NCBI GenBank assembly: GCA_028868305.1
Contig: JAGWUS010000029.1
Location: forward strand, 1 to 49,017
Direction of reading: 5' to 3'
DNA length: 49,017 nt
Source of the DNA: Burkholderiales bacterium
GTDB taxonomy: Bacteria; Pseudomonadota; Gammaproteobacteria; Burkholderiales; Burkholderiaceae_C
The position numbers were made by a program, and so were the translations under genes. Positions 1 to 7,517 of this stretch are shown piece by piece (positions within the stretch are counted from its first letter, which is position 1; each line of letters begins with the position of its first letter). The notes beneath the pieces are model-generated. The model worked only from the letters and a program-made list of their open reading frames with translations, had not been told where the DNA came from and made no database searches.

Positions 1-345
1 AAAATTGGGAAAAGCCACTATGCCCACCTGGCCCACACGCGCCGTTTCACGCAACATGACTTCGGCATTGCGCAGATGCTGCAGGGTGTCGATCTGCAGC
101 ACCACGTCAAACGACGCGTCGTCGAACATGGCCAGCCCCTCGTCCAGGTTGAGCTGGATGACGTTGACTCCGCGTTGCACGCAGGCCAGTACATTGGCAT
201 CGTCAATTTCCACGCCATAGCCGGTGCAGCCCCGGGTGCGCTGCAAATGGTCGAGCATGGCGCCGTCGCCACACCCCAGGTCGAGTACGCGGGCGCCGGG
301 AGGAACCAGCTGGGCAATGGCGTGCTGAATGGTGGCGTCGCTCAT
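1..345 (-). CDS. metW: MetW methyltransferase-like protein (3' end outside window)
   Basis: The first 115 codons of a SAM-dependent methyltransferase-fold protein that partners MetX in methionine biosynthesis of many proteobacteria. The ATG lies at 345 and the frame stays open to base 1, so the C-terminus is missing. The SAM-binding glycine-rich loop is visible near residues 19-26 (VLDLGCGDG), followed by an acidic strand end (GYGVEIDD) and the segment [12 protein letters not shown], as in MetW. It overlaps the metX stop by 4 bases (ATGA), so the two are translationally coupled. The precise role of MetW (methyltransferase or MetX activator) is not decided by the sequence. The family call is secure. 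Confidence 0.93.
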   Translation of the reverse strand, partial: MSDATIQHAIAQLVPPGARVLDLGCGDGAMLDHLQRTRGCTGYGVEIDDANVLACVQRGVNVIQLNLDEGLAMFDDASFDVVLQIDTLQHLRNAEVMLRETARVGQVGIVAFPNF

Positions 346-1493
346 GCTGTGATGTCTTTCCAGATGCTATCAAAATAAGAGCTGACTGTGCCCATGTAGC
401 GCGGGTCATCAAGCAAAAACGCATCATGCCCATGGGGTGCATCGATCTCGGCGTAGCTCACATCGCGCCGGTTGTCGAGCAGTGCCTTGACAATCTCGCG
501 GCTGCGCTTGGGACTGAACCGCCAGTCGGTGGTGAAGCTCACCAGCAGGAACTTGCAGGTGGCGCTGGCCAGCGCCTGCGTCAGGTTGCCGCCGCAATGC
601 CGCGCCGGGTCAAAGTAGTCCAGCGCGCGGGTAATCAGCAGGTAAGTGTTGGCGTCAAAGTACTCGGCAAACTTGTCGCCCTGGTAGCGCAGGTAGCTTT
701 CGATCTGGAATTCCACGTCTTGGGTTGAGTATTTGTAGCCCTCGGCGGACCCCAACACGGCGTCCCGCAGTTTTCGACCGAATTTCTCATTCATCACGTC
801 GTCGCTCAAGTACGTGATGTGACCAATCATGCGGGCAATGCGCAAGCCGCGTTTGGGAATGACGCCATGCTGGTAAAAATGCCCGCCGTGAAAATCGGGG
901 TCGGTCACGATGGCACGGCGTGCCACTTCATTGAAGGCAATGTTCTCGGCGGTCAGGTTGGGCGCACTGGCCACCACCACCGCATGGCCCACCCGGCCGG
1001 GATAACGCAGCGTCCACGACAGGGCCTGCATGCCGCCCAGACTGCCCCCCATGACCGCCGCGAGCTTGTGAACACCCAGCTTGTCGAGCAGACGCGCCTG
1101 CGCATCCACCCAGTCTTCCACCGTGACCACGGGGAAATCTGCGCCATAGACCTGGCCCGTCGGTGAGTCAGGGTTTACATGCATGGGGCCAGTGGACCCA
1201 AAGCACGAGCCCAGGTTGTTGACGCCAATCACAAAGAAGCGGTTGGTATCGACCGGCTTGCCGGGGCCAATCATGTTGTCCCACCAGCCCTCACTGCGGT
1301 CCTGCCCGGCGTACACCCCCGCCACATGGTGCGATGCGTTGAGGGCATGGCAGATCAGCACGGCATTCGACCGGTCGGCGTTGAGCGTGCCATAGGTCTC
1401 GTAACTCAGCGCATAGTCGTGAATCGATGCACCACTCTGCAAGGGCAGAGGTGCCTCGAACTGCATGTTTTGCGCGGTGGCGATCAGACTCAT
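342..1493 (-). CDS. metX: Homoserine O-acetyl/succinyltransferase MetX
   Basis: A 383-residue alpha/beta-hydrolase-fold acyltransferase that acylates L-homoserine, the first committed step of methionine synthesis. The nucleophile elbow MGGSLGGM places the catalytic Ser at about residue 151. Asp323 (DWRFSP) and His356 (HGHDAF) complete the triad. A start at 1493 was chosen because the protein then begins like MetX ([10 protein letters not shown]). The frame runs open further upstream to 1763, but that stretch holds a terminator and a riboswitch, so it is not coding. The downstream gene is metW (4-base overlap). Acetyl versus succinyl specificity cannot be read from the sequence. A 19-base dispersed repeat lies in the last codons (366-384). 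Confidence 0.96.
   Translation of the reverse strand: MSLIATAQNMQFEAPLPLQSGASIHDYALSYETYGTLNADRSNAVLICHALNASHHVAGVYAGQDRSEGWWDNMIGPGKPVDTNRFFVIGVNNLGSCFGSTGPMHVNPDSPTGQVYGADFPVVTVEDWVDAQARLLDKLGVHKLAAVMGGSLGGMQALSWTLRYPGRVGHAVVVASAPNLTAENIAFNEVARRAIVTDPDFHGGHFYQHGVIPKRGLRIARMIGHITYLSDDVMNEKFGRKLRDAVLGSAEGYKYSTQDVEFQIESYLRYQGDKFAEYFDANTYLLITRALDYFDPARHCGGNLTQALASATCKFLLVSFTTDWRFSPKRSREIVKALLDNRRDVSYAEIDAPHGHDAFLLDDPRYMGTVSSYFDSIWKDITA
366..384 (+). repeat. 19-base interrupted-palindrome repeat, copy a
   Basis: GCTATCAAAATAAGAGCTG, one of seven 19-base copies in this window with the pattern GCTAY-N9-AGCTG. It lies inside the 3' end of metX and spans the start of the overlap zone before metW. 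Confidence 0.6.
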
Positions 1494-1510
1494 TGCGTAC
1501 CCATATTCCC

Positions 1511-1548
1511 AATAAAAAAACCCGGCGTCGCAAAAAACGAGGCCGGGT
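1511..1548 (-). terminator. Intrinsic terminator in the metX leader
   Basis: Read on the minus strand, a CCCGGC / GCCGGG stem encloses a T-rich loop and is followed at once by seven T residues, the form of a Rho-independent terminator. It ends about 20 bases before the metX ATG, inside the leader and downstream of the SAM-II-like aptamer. It therefore looks like the expression platform of a transcription attenuator, not the end of an upstream gene. Confidence 0.8.
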
Positions 1549-1560
1549 GTTGGTGTCGGT

Positions 1561-1613
1561 CCGTCTTTAGCTGCATTTATTAAGCGCCCGCAAGCTGGAG
1601 CAAATTGGCGCTG
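1561..1613 (-). promoter_or_regulatory. SAM-II-type riboswitch aptamer before metX
   Basis: The minus-strand leader aligns closely with the SAM-II consensus as I remember it from alphaproteobacterial metA and metX leaders. A GCGC stem opens a loop with AATTT and CTTGC, closes with GCGC, and is followed by AATAAATGCAGCTAAA, whose AATAAATG and GCTAAA blocks are the most conserved part of the class. The element sits between a -10-like hexamer and an intrinsic terminator, directly before metX. SAM binding would be expected to favour termination. Identification rests on motif match by eye. No covariance model was run. Confidence 0.8.
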
Positions 1614-1619
1614 ATCGGG

Positions 1620-1625
1620 ATTGTA
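1620..1625 (-). promoter_or_regulatory. Probable -10 element of the metX promoter
   Basis: TACAAT on the minus strand. A start about 7 bases further on would fall just before the aptamer's first stem. A -35 candidate (TTGCAC at 1646-1651) has a long 20-base spacer, so only the -10 is proposed. Confidence 0.45.
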
Positions 1626-1671
1626 GCAATGCGTTCCCGCAAATGGTGCAAAACGGTTCCAACCGGCCAGA

Positions 1672-2088
1672 CTATGAAAGCTCCGCAGCCCAACGGTCCA
1701 GGTTCTGTTCATTGGCCGGCTCCACGATGTGGCGCACTGCCGCAGCGAAGTTGGTATCCGCAAACACCTGTTCCCAGGTCACCAAGGTGCCCGCATCGAC
1801 GGCTGTCAGCGTGATGGTCAGCAGAAACCGTGGCACATTTTCATGCCGGATGACCATTCTGTGCGGCGGCTCCACGGCGACGAAGGTGGAAACATTGGGG
1901 TAGCTCGCTCCGTCCGGCCCATGCATGGTGAAAGACCACTGTCCACCGGGCTGGATGTCACAGGTATCAAACGTATTGCGGAACCCGTCGGGCCCCCACC
2001 ACCTGGCAAGGCGTACCGGGTCTTGCAGCGCTGCAAATACCAGGTCAGCAGTGGCGTGAAAGGTTCGTGCAGTTTTGAAGGTCGACAT
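1672..2088 (-). CDS. SRPBCC / AHSA1-family protein
   Basis: A 138-residue cytoplasmic START-like (SRPBCC) protein. It shows the typical opening of Aha1-C/polyketide-cyclase-type members ([27 protein letters not shown]), the central [13 protein letters not shown] strand and a late TWEQVF segment. Such proteins bind hydrophobic ligands in a deep cavity, but no substrate can be named. The start at 2088 (MSTFKTART) was preferred to an upstream ATG that would run into the preceding gene. It lies 11 bases after the glutamine-synthetase-like gene on the same strand, so the two are probably cotranscribed. No functional link is evident. Confidence 0.85.
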   Translation of the reverse strand: MSTFKTARTFHATADLVFAALQDPVRLARWWGPDGFRNTFDTCDIQPGGQWSFTMHGPDGASYPNVSTFVAVEPPHRMVIRHENVPRFLLTITLTAVDAGTLVTWEQVFADTNFAAAVRHIVEPANEQNLDRWAAELS

Positions 2089-2099
2089 GGCTGCAGAAC

Positions 2100-3461
2100 T
2101 TACACCATCTCCAGGTAACGCTGCAACTCCCAATCCGTCACCGCCTGGTTGAACCGGCGCACTTCCCATTGGCGGGTCTCTACAAAGTGGGTGACAAAGG
2201 TATCGCCCAACAGTTCGCGCGCCAGGGTTGAGCGGTCCAGGGCCTCGGTGGCTTCGGCCAGCGTGCGCGGCAGGCGCGCAACCCCTTCCGCACCCACGTT
2301 GGCACCCGTCACTGCAGGCTGGTCGAGTTCAAGCCGGTGCTCGATCCCGTACAGACCGGAAGCCAGAGCAGCAGCTATCGCCAGGTAGGGATTGGCATCC
2401 GCTCCCGGCGTGCGGGTTTCGAGTCGCATGGAACTGGCCGAGCCCGGGATGACACGCAGCGACACGTTGCGGTTATCGATCGCCCAGGTGGGCTTGACCG
2501 GCGCCAGATTGCCATCCACCAGGCGCTTGTAGCTGTTGACAAACGGGGCATAGAGCGCGAAGAACTGCGGCAGACAGTGCAACTGCCCCGCGATGAAATG
2601 GCGCATGGTGGTGCTCATCCCATGGGGGCCATTCGTGTCGTGGAAGGTGTTGGCGCCGTCCCGCCACAGGCTCTGGTGCATATGTCCGCCACAGCCCGCG
2701 TAGGCCGTGGAGAACTTGGCCATGAAGGTGTTGAGCAGACCATGGCGTCGGCCAATTTCGCGCACCGCCTGCTTGAACAGCATGGCGCGGTCTGCGGCTT
2801 TCAAAGCGTCCCCATACCGGATAGCCGCTTCAAAATTACCTGGCCCGGCTTCGGTGTGCAACGCCTCCAGCGGCACATCAATAGCTGGCAAATAGTTAAA
2901 CAAGTCCCGCACAAAGTCATGCTGGCCATCAATGCGAAACGGGGAGTAGTTGGTGAGCCCCTGTGTCGCCGTTTGCAGATTGCGATAGCCCTTTTCTCGC
3001 ACCGAGAGTTCAGTTTCCTTGAGCACAAACCACTCAAACTCCATGCCTACCTGGGCCGAATAGCCCAGGGCCCCAGCCTTGGCCAGCACCTTCTTCAGCA
3101 CCTGGCGAGGGCAGATGGGTAAAGGTGCACCGCTGGCAGTGGTGTGTTCACCCAGAATCAGCCAACGGTTGTCATCCCACGGCAACTGGCGTGCCGTGCT
3201 GGCATCGAGCCGCAGACCAATGTCCGGATAACCTGTGTGGAAGCCGGTAAAACGTACGTTGTCGTATAACTCATCCGCAATGTCCCAGCCAAACAGGGCG
3301 CTGGCAATGGTTCCGCCGCCGCCCAGCATGCTTATGATTTTTTCAGCCGAAAGATGCTTTCCACGGCAAACACCGTCAATGTCAGTAACGGCGAAGCGGA
3401 CAAAAGGTTCATTGGCCAGCAGGTCCGCCGAGAACGGTGCGGTGGGAGTGTGTGTACTCAT
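2100..3461 (-). CDS. Glutamine-synthetase-family ligase (PuuA/GlnA-like)
   Basis: A 453-residue member of the glutamine synthetase superfamily. The beta-grasp domain occupies about residues 15-110. The catalytic domain follows, with the metal-binding GMEFEWF motif, the EAGPGNFE segment, the GCGGHMHQS nucleotide/glutamate motif, NSYKRL, and the late RTPGADANPYLAIAA block. The sequence resembles the gamma-glutamyl-polyamine/amine ligase branch more than canonical GlnA, and I see no GlnA-type adenylylation-loop tyrosine motif. True substrate (ammonia, putrescine or another amine) is not determined. It is divergent from amtB across a 182-bp regulatory region and is followed by the SRPBCC gene, which suggests a role in nitrogen scavenging. 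Confidence 0.88.
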   Translation of the reverse strand: MSTHTPTAPFSADLLANEPFVRFAVTDIDGVCRGKHLSAEKIISMLGGGGTIASALFGWDIADELYDNVRFTGFHTGYPDIGLRLDASTARQLPWDDNRWLILGEHTTASGAPLPICPRQVLKKVLAKAGALGYSAQVGMEFEWFVLKETELSVREKGYRNLQTATQGLTNYSPFRIDGQHDFVRDLFNYLPAIDVPLEALHTEAGPGNFEAAIRYGDALKAADRAMLFKQAVREIGRRHGLLNTFMAKFSTAYAGCGGHMHQSLWRDGANTFHDTNGPHGMSTTMRHFIAGQLHCLPQFFALYAPFVNSYKRLVDGNLAPVKPTWAIDNRNVSLRVIPGSASSMRLETRTPGADANPYLAIAAALASGLYGIEHRLELDQPAVTGANVGAEGVARLPRTLAEATEALDRSTLARELLGDTFVTHFVETRQWEVRRFNQAVTDWELQRYLEMV

Positions 3462-3554
3462 GGTTGTCTTTTGGTTGAAACTACCCTGTTTATCGCAGTT
3501 TTTCGCAACATCGACAGTACCACTTAGGGGTAGACCGCCGGATACGCACTCATA

Positions 3555-3571
3555 TTGGCGTGATTTTTGCT
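3555..3571 (+). promoter_or_regulatory. Sigma-54 (RpoN) promoter of amtB
   Basis: TTGGCGTGATTTTTGCT matches the -24/-12 consensus YTGGCACGRNNNTTGCW at all but two positions. The invariant GG (3557-3558) and GC (3569-3570) are separated by exactly 10 bases. It reads toward amtB, 73 bases before the ATG. This implies activation by an enhancer-binding protein such as NtrC under nitrogen limitation. Confidence 0.85.
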
Positions 3572-3576
3572 TGCTT

Positions 3577-3614
3577 TTGGTGCGTAATTAGATTTTTTAA
3601 TCTTTTCGCACCAA
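3577..3614 (+). repeat. Nested inverted repeat in the amtB leader
   Basis: Outer arms TTGGTGCG (3577-3584) and CGCACCAA (3607-3614) are perfect inverses. Between them, AGATT-TTTT-AATCT forms a second short palindrome. The element begins about where sigma-54 transcription would start, so it could be a leader hairpin or a pair of protein-binding half-sites (GGTGC is the NtrC core, though the halves face the unusual way). Confidence 0.55.
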
Positions 3615-3643
3615 TATCAAGCATTTATTTTGAGGGGTAATTC

Positions 3644-4846
3644 ATGGAAGCACTAAAACAGGGCGCAGATGCCCTGTTCATTTTGTTGGGCGCAGTCATG
3701 GTGCTTGCCATGCATGCGGGTTTTGCGTTTCTGGAACTCGGCACCGTACGCCGCAAGAACCAGGTCAACGCGCTGGTGAAAATCCTGGTGGACTTCTCGG
3801 TGTCCACCGTGGTGTATTTCGTGGTGGGCTACGCGGTGGCCTATGGCACCACCTTCTTTGTCGGCGCAGAGCAGCTGGCTGCCAAGAACGGATACGAGTT
3901 GGTGAAATTCTTCTTTTTGCTGACCTTTGCCGCCGCCATTCCGGCCATCATCTCAGGCGGCATTGCAGAGCGTGCCAAGTTCTGGCCTCAGCTCATCGCT
4001 ACAGCCGTGATTGTTGGTGTTGTTTACCCCTTCTTTGAAGGTATTGCCTGGAACCAGCACTTTGGTGTGCAGGCCTGGATCAAGGCCGCCACCGGCGAGG
4101 AGTTTCACGACTTTGCAGGCAGCGTGGTGGTACACGCTGTGGGCGGCTGGATTGCACTGGGCGCCGTGCTGCTGTTAGGTGCACGCAGCAACCGCTACCG
4201 CAAGGATGGTGCTATCTCGGCCCACCCACCAAGCAGCATTCCGTTTCTCGCTTTGGGCGCCTGGATTCTGACTGTGGGCTGGTTCGGCTTTAACGTGATG
4301 AGCGCACAGACGCTGGACAAAATCAGCGGCCTGGTTGCGGTGAACTCCCTCATGGCCATGGTGGGCGGCACACTCGCCGCCCTGGTGATGGGCAAGAACG
4401 ACCCCGGCTTTGTCCACAATGGCCCCCTGGCGGGACTGGTCGCCGTCTGCGCAGGCTCGGATCTGATGCACCCCCTGGGCGCACTGGTCGTGGGCGTAGT
4501 GGCAGGTGCCATCTTTGTCTACATGTTCACACTGACGCAGAACAAATGGAAGATTGACGATGTGCTGGGCGTTTGGCCCCTGCATGGCTTGTGTGGCACC
4601 TGGGGCGGACTGGCTACCGGCATTTTTGGCAGCAAGGCGCTGGGCGGTCTCGGCGGGGTGTCTTTTTCAGGTCAGTTACTGGGCACCGCGTTGGGCGTCG
4701 CGTGGGCGGTTGCCGGGGGTTTTGTGGTTTATGGGGTGCTCAAGTCAACAGTCGGTCTGCGGATGACACAGGAAGAAGAGTTTGATGGCGCAGACCTGAC
4801 CATCCACAAGATCAGCGCCAGCCCAGAACGTGAAGCCAATTGGTAA
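3644..4846 (+). CDS. amtB: Ammonium transporter AmtB
   Basis: A 400-residue inner-membrane ammonium channel of about 11 hydrophobic segments. The twin-histidine pore residues are recognisable in GSVVVHAVGGWIALG and GVWPLHGLCGTWGGLA, and the early FLELGTVRRKN and later GWFGFN segments are typical. The protein starts directly with the first membrane helix and lacks the long cleaved leader of E. coli AmtB. The C-terminal tail (EEEFDGADLTIH) is the PII-interacting type, yet no glnK gene adjoins it. A good Shine-Dalgarno (GAGGGG) precedes the ATG. The sigma-54 promoter upstream indicates nitrogen control. Confidence 0.96.
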   Translation: MEALKQGADALFILLGAVMVLAMHAGFAFLELGTVRRKNQVNALVKILVDFSVSTVVYFVVGYAVAYGTTFFVGAEQLAAKNGYELVKFFFLLTFAAAIPAIISGGIAERAKFWPQLIATAVIVGVVYPFFEGIAWNQHFGVQAWIKAATGEEFHDFAGSVVVHAVGGWIALGAVLLLGARSNRYRKDGAISAHPPSSIPFLALGAWILTVGWFGFNVMSAQTLDKISGLVAVNSLMAMVGGTLAALVMGKNDPGFVHNGPLAGLVAVCAGSDLMHPLGALVVGVVAGAIFVYMFTLTQNKWKIDDVLGVWPLHGLCGTWGGLATGIFGSKALGGLGGVSFSGQLLGTALGVAWAVAGGFVVYGVLKSTVGLRMTQEEEFDGADLTIHKISASPEREANW

Positions 4847-5026
4847 AGAACCGGCGATGTGGCATGTACGGCGTCGCTCTGTTTACATTTTCCAAAAAAA
4901 TTAGGTTTCTTTTCTAAACTAGCGCATAATGATTCAGCATTGCCGAAATATCGGTGTGCAGGTTTGCGGTGATTAGTCAGTTTCGCGTCTGCTTTAAGTC
5001 TTCTTAGGTTTGTTGATTGCGGTTAT

Positions 5027-5062
5027 GGACTCCATCGCGTTTTGAGTTATTTTGAGGAGTCC
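5027..5062 (+). promoter_or_regulatory. Leader hairpin able to hide the RRM gene's ribosome binding site
   Basis: GGACTCC (5027-5033) is the exact inverse of GGAGTCC (5056-5062), with a 22-base loop. The second arm contains most of the Shine-Dalgarno GAGGAG (5054-5059) that serves the ATG at 5067. Pairing would block initiation, so this is a candidate thermosensor or other translational switch. The gene itself is of a cold-inducible type. Confidence 0.5.
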
Positions 5063-5066
5063 TTTC

Positions 5067-5501
5067 ATGGGCAACAAACTTTACGTGGGCAACCTGCCCT
5101 ATTCTTTCCGTGACGAAGATCTGCAACAAGCTTTTGCAGCACACGGTTCCGTTTCCAGCGCCAAAGTCATGATGGAACGTGACACGGGCCGTTCCAAAGG
5201 CTTCGGCTTTGTGGAAATGGGCAGCGACGCTGAAGCACAAGCTGCTATCAACGCCATGAACGGTCAACAATTCGGTGGCCGCGGTCTCGTGGTGAACGAA
5301 GCCCGTCCCATGGAACCCCGTCCTCCCCGCTCTGGCGGTTTCGGCGGTGGTGCTGGCGGTGGCGGCGGCTACGGCGGTGGCGGTCGTTCCGGTGGCGGCG
5401 GCTACGGTGGTGGTGACCGTTCCGGCGGTGGCGGCTACGGTGGTGGCGGTGGCCGCTCTGGCGGTGGTGGTGGTTACGGCGGTGGCCGTAGCAGCTACTA
5501 A
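5067..5501 (+). CDS. Glycine-rich RNA-binding protein (RRM)
   Basis: A 144-residue protein with one RNA recognition motif (about residues 2-80) and a C-terminal glycine-rich tail of GGYGGG/RSGGGG repeats. RNP-2 is LYVGNL near the start. RNP-1 is KGFGFVEM near residues 51-58. This architecture matches the Rbp/GRP proteins that are often cold-induced in bacteria and bind single-stranded RNA. The start was set at the ATG preceded by GAGGAG with 7-base spacing. A start 15 bases earlier lacks a site. A strong intrinsic terminator follows. The 220-bp upstream region has room for a long leader, which includes the hairpin at 5027-5062. Confidence 0.93.
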   Translation: MGNKLYVGNLPYSFRDEDLQQAFAAHGSVSSAKVMMERDTGRSKGFGFVEMGSDAEAQAAINAMNGQQFGGRGLVVNEARPMEPRPPRSGGFGGGAGGGGGYGGGGRSGGGGYGGGDRSGGGGYGGGGGRSGGGGGYGGGRSSY

Positions 5502-5521
5502 GCACTCACCTGCTTGATTGC

Positions 5522-5546
5522 AAAAAGGGCCGTGAGGCCCTTTTTT
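5522..5546 (+). terminator. Intrinsic terminator after the RRM gene (bidirectional)
   Basis: AAAGGGCC-GTGA-GGCCCTTT stem-loop flanked by A and T runs on both sides. It can end the RRM transcript rightward and the SDR transcript leftward. Confidence 0.88.
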
Positions 5547-5566
5547 CTTGTCTGCGATTTGTTGGG

Positions 5567-6343
5567 TCAGGTCTCGTTGATGCGCCGCTTGCGAGGCCTG
5601 CCTGAAAGCACTCTGTCAAACAGCCAGTTGGGCGCCACGCGCAACAACTTTGCTACCCAGCCCATTTGCCATGGAATTACCCTGTAGCTGTCGCCTGCAG
5701 CAATGGCCCCAAAAGCTTTGTCGGCAAACTGTTCTGGCTGCATAAGAAAGGGCATGGCATAGCGGTTTCTTTGCGTCAGTGGCGTGTCGATATAGCCCGG
5801 GCAAATTGTCACCACCCGCACACCACTGGAGCGCAATTCTCCACGCAGGCTTTCACAATAGCTGATCACTGCAGCTTTGCTGGCGCAATACGCACCATGG
5901 CCAGGCAAACCGCGAATGCCCGCCACACTGCCAATACCTACCAGATTGCCACTTCCGCGCGCGACCATCGCGTCGACGAACGGATGAAAAGTGGCTGCCA
6001 GGCCCAGGTTGTTGGTGGCAAAAGTCTTCGCCATTACATCGAGGTCACTGCGTACGGCCGTATCCATCCCCACACTGATTCCCGCATTGGCGATAACTAC
6101 ATCCGGAACACCTTGCTGCTTCAAACACAACTGCCCGGCCACAACAATACTGTTCACGTCGGCAACATCTGCGCCATACACACAGCAGCGCTCCGCACCG
6201 ATACCTTGCGCTTTGGCCCAGGCTTCTATTTCCGCAGTGCGTCGAGCCACTAATGCCAGCGAGAAACCCGCCATGTAATAGCGCCATGCCAAGGCCTGCC
6301 CGATTCCGCTGGAGGCACCGGTAATGAATATCAGTCCGGCCAT
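5567..6343 (-). CDS. Short-chain dehydrogenase/reductase
   Basis: A 258-residue classical SDR with a Rossmann fold. The cofactor loop TGASSGIG is at about residues 8-15, the structural NAG motif (VIANAGIS) near 84-87, the catalytic Ser in IGSVAG, and the YCASK active site near residue 150. An Arg pair after beta-2 (VARRTAE) suggests NADP(H). The substrate is not recognisable. The gene sits 17 bases downstream of lptC on the same strand, where lptA and lptB would usually follow, so it may be transcribed with the LPS export/Kdo genes. It ends at the shared terminator 5522-5546. Confidence 0.9.
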   Translation of the reverse strand: MAGLIFITGASSGIGQALAWRYYMAGFSLALVARRTAEIEAWAKAQGIGAERCCVYGADVADVNSIVVAGQLCLKQQGVPDVVIANAGISVGMDTAVRSDLDVMAKTFATNNLGLAATFHPFVDAMVARGSGNLVGIGSVAGIRGLPGHGAYCASKAAVISYCESLRGELRSSGVRVVTICPGYIDTPLTQRNRYAMPFLMQPEQFADKAFGAIAAGDSYRVIPWQMGWVAKLLRVAPNWLFDRVLSGRPRKRRINET

Positions 6344-6360
6344 AGTTCCCTCTTAATTAG

Positions 6361-6975
6361 CTAGTTCGTTCCGGGCGCCAAGGTGCCCCGCACCCGGCCC
6401 TGCAGTTGCAGGGTCTGGTCCACATTGTCAAAGTCCAGACTGTCGGCCGTGAAACGATCCTGACCCCTCAGCAGTTCAACCGGCTTGCTCGACCTGACCC
6501 TTTCTTCGTTCATGAAAGCATGAAGAAACTCTCCCCGATATTCCATGCGGGGAGATGCTTTGGTGCCTGGTGTCAGTTCGGCTTCGCGCACAACCACCGC
6601 ATTCCCAATCAGTTGAACCTCGGACCCATCTTCGTTGGTCAAGCCACGCTTTGCCGTAGCCGTGGTGAGGCGCCCTTTATCGTCAAAAGATCGAATACGA
6701 ATACCATCAATTTCCAGCCACAGAGTATCCGGGTAGTGGCGCGCCTTGTCACCGAACACCTCTGACTTGATGCGCCCGCCAGCATCGTAAGTCTTGATGG
6801 AAAAACCTTCCATGAAATAGTCCGGGTCGTGACTTTCCACGCGCTGTGCAGCCGGTCCGGCCGCAGGGGGCGTGGTACGTACCAGCCAATAGGTGAGCAA
6901 CGCCAGGGTGCCCATGAAGATCAGCGGCAGGTACAGCAGGAATCGCTCCCATGCTTCGCGTAGCAGTGCTTTCAC
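6361..6975 (-). CDS. lptC: LPS export protein LptC
   Basis: A 204-residue single-pass inner-membrane protein of the Lpt bridge that moves lipopolysaccharide to the outer membrane. A hydrophobic segment (about residues 13-31) is followed by a periplasmic beta-jellyroll region with the characteristic DPDYFMEGFSIKTYD and RHYPDTLWLEIDG blocks. The start is GTG at 6975, overlapping the kdsC stop (GTGA). An upstream in-frame ATG would lie deep in kdsC. The usual downstream partners lptA and lptB are not here; an SDR gene takes their place. Confidence 0.9.
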   Translation of the reverse strand: MKALLREAWERFLLYLPLIFMGTLALLTYWLVRTTPPAAGPAAQRVESHDPDYFMEGFSIKTYDAGGRIKSEVFGDKARHYPDTLWLEIDGIRIRSFDDKGRLTTATAKRGLTNEDGSEVQLIGNAVVVREAELTPGTKASPRMEYRGEFLHAFMNEERVRSSKPVELLRGQDRFTADSLDFDNVDQTLQLQGRVRGTLAPGTN

Positions 6976-7517
6976 CGCGTGTACTCGTCCAGCAGATCCA
7001 CATAGTGCCCGCTGGCCACCATCAGGACATCGCAAAATTCGCGGACGGCGCCTTCACCGCCCCGCGCAGTGGTGACATGCTGCGCCATTGCCAGTACTTC
7101 AATGTGCGCATTCACCGGTGCGCAGGCAAAAGCACTGCGTCGCATGACCGGCAGATCTGGCCAGTCGTCCCCTATCGCGGCGGCCACATCCCAACCCATC
7201 CCGAGTGCCTTGAGGGTTTGCTCAGCGGCCGAGAGCTTGTCTTCGGTACCAAAGTGGGCATGGGTAATGCCCAGCGCAGAAAGGCGGGCACGCAGGGGTT
7301 TGCTATCACGTCCTGTAATCACCACGGGTGTAATGCCGATTTGCTGAATCATCTTCAAACCATGACCATCCAGGGTGTTGAAGCGTTTGAGTGTTTCCCC
7401 GGACTCAGAAAAAAGCAAGCCACCATCGGTAAGCACACCATCGACATCAAAAAATGCAACTCGAATCCCCTGCGCTTTAAGCAGCAGGACCGGGTCAAAG
7501 TGAATGGCAGCTTGCAT
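6972..7517 (-). CDS. kdsC: 3-deoxy-D-manno-octulosonate 8-phosphate phosphatase KdsC
   Basis: A 181-residue HAD-superfamily phosphatase without a cap domain, which releases Kdo from Kdo-8-phosphate. Motif I is FFDVDGVLTDGG with both nucleophile-region aspartates (about residues 24 and 26). Motif II lies in ITGRDS, and the metal-binding IGDDWPDLPVM closes the site. Its ATG at 7517 overlaps the kdsD stop by one base (TGATG), and its stop overlaps lptC, so the three genes form one tight operon for the LPS inner core and export. Confidence 0.94.
   Translation of the reverse strand: MQAAIHFDPVLLLKAQGIRVAFFDVDGVLTDGGLLFSESGETLKRFNTLDGHGLKMIQQIGITPVVITGRDSKPLRARLSALGITHAHFGTEDKLSAAEQTLKALGMGWDVAAAIGDDWPDLPVMRRSAFACAPVNAHIEVLAMAQHVTTARGGEGAVREFCDVLMVASGHYVDLLDEYTR

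Noticed and set aside
1494..1763. Upstream extension of the metX frame to an ATG at 1763
   Set aside because: It would add 90 residues without family support and covers a promoter, the riboswitch and a terminator.
3577..3614. Canonical NtrC enhancer
   Set aside because: The half-sites are in reverse order (GGTGC first, GCACC second) with 22 bases between, and lie downstream of the sigma-54 promoter.
5330..5500. Tandem GGC/GGT-rich repeats, possible microsatellite or CRISPR-like array
   Set aside because: They are the codons of the glycine-rich tail of the RRM protein. Unit length varies and there are no spacers.
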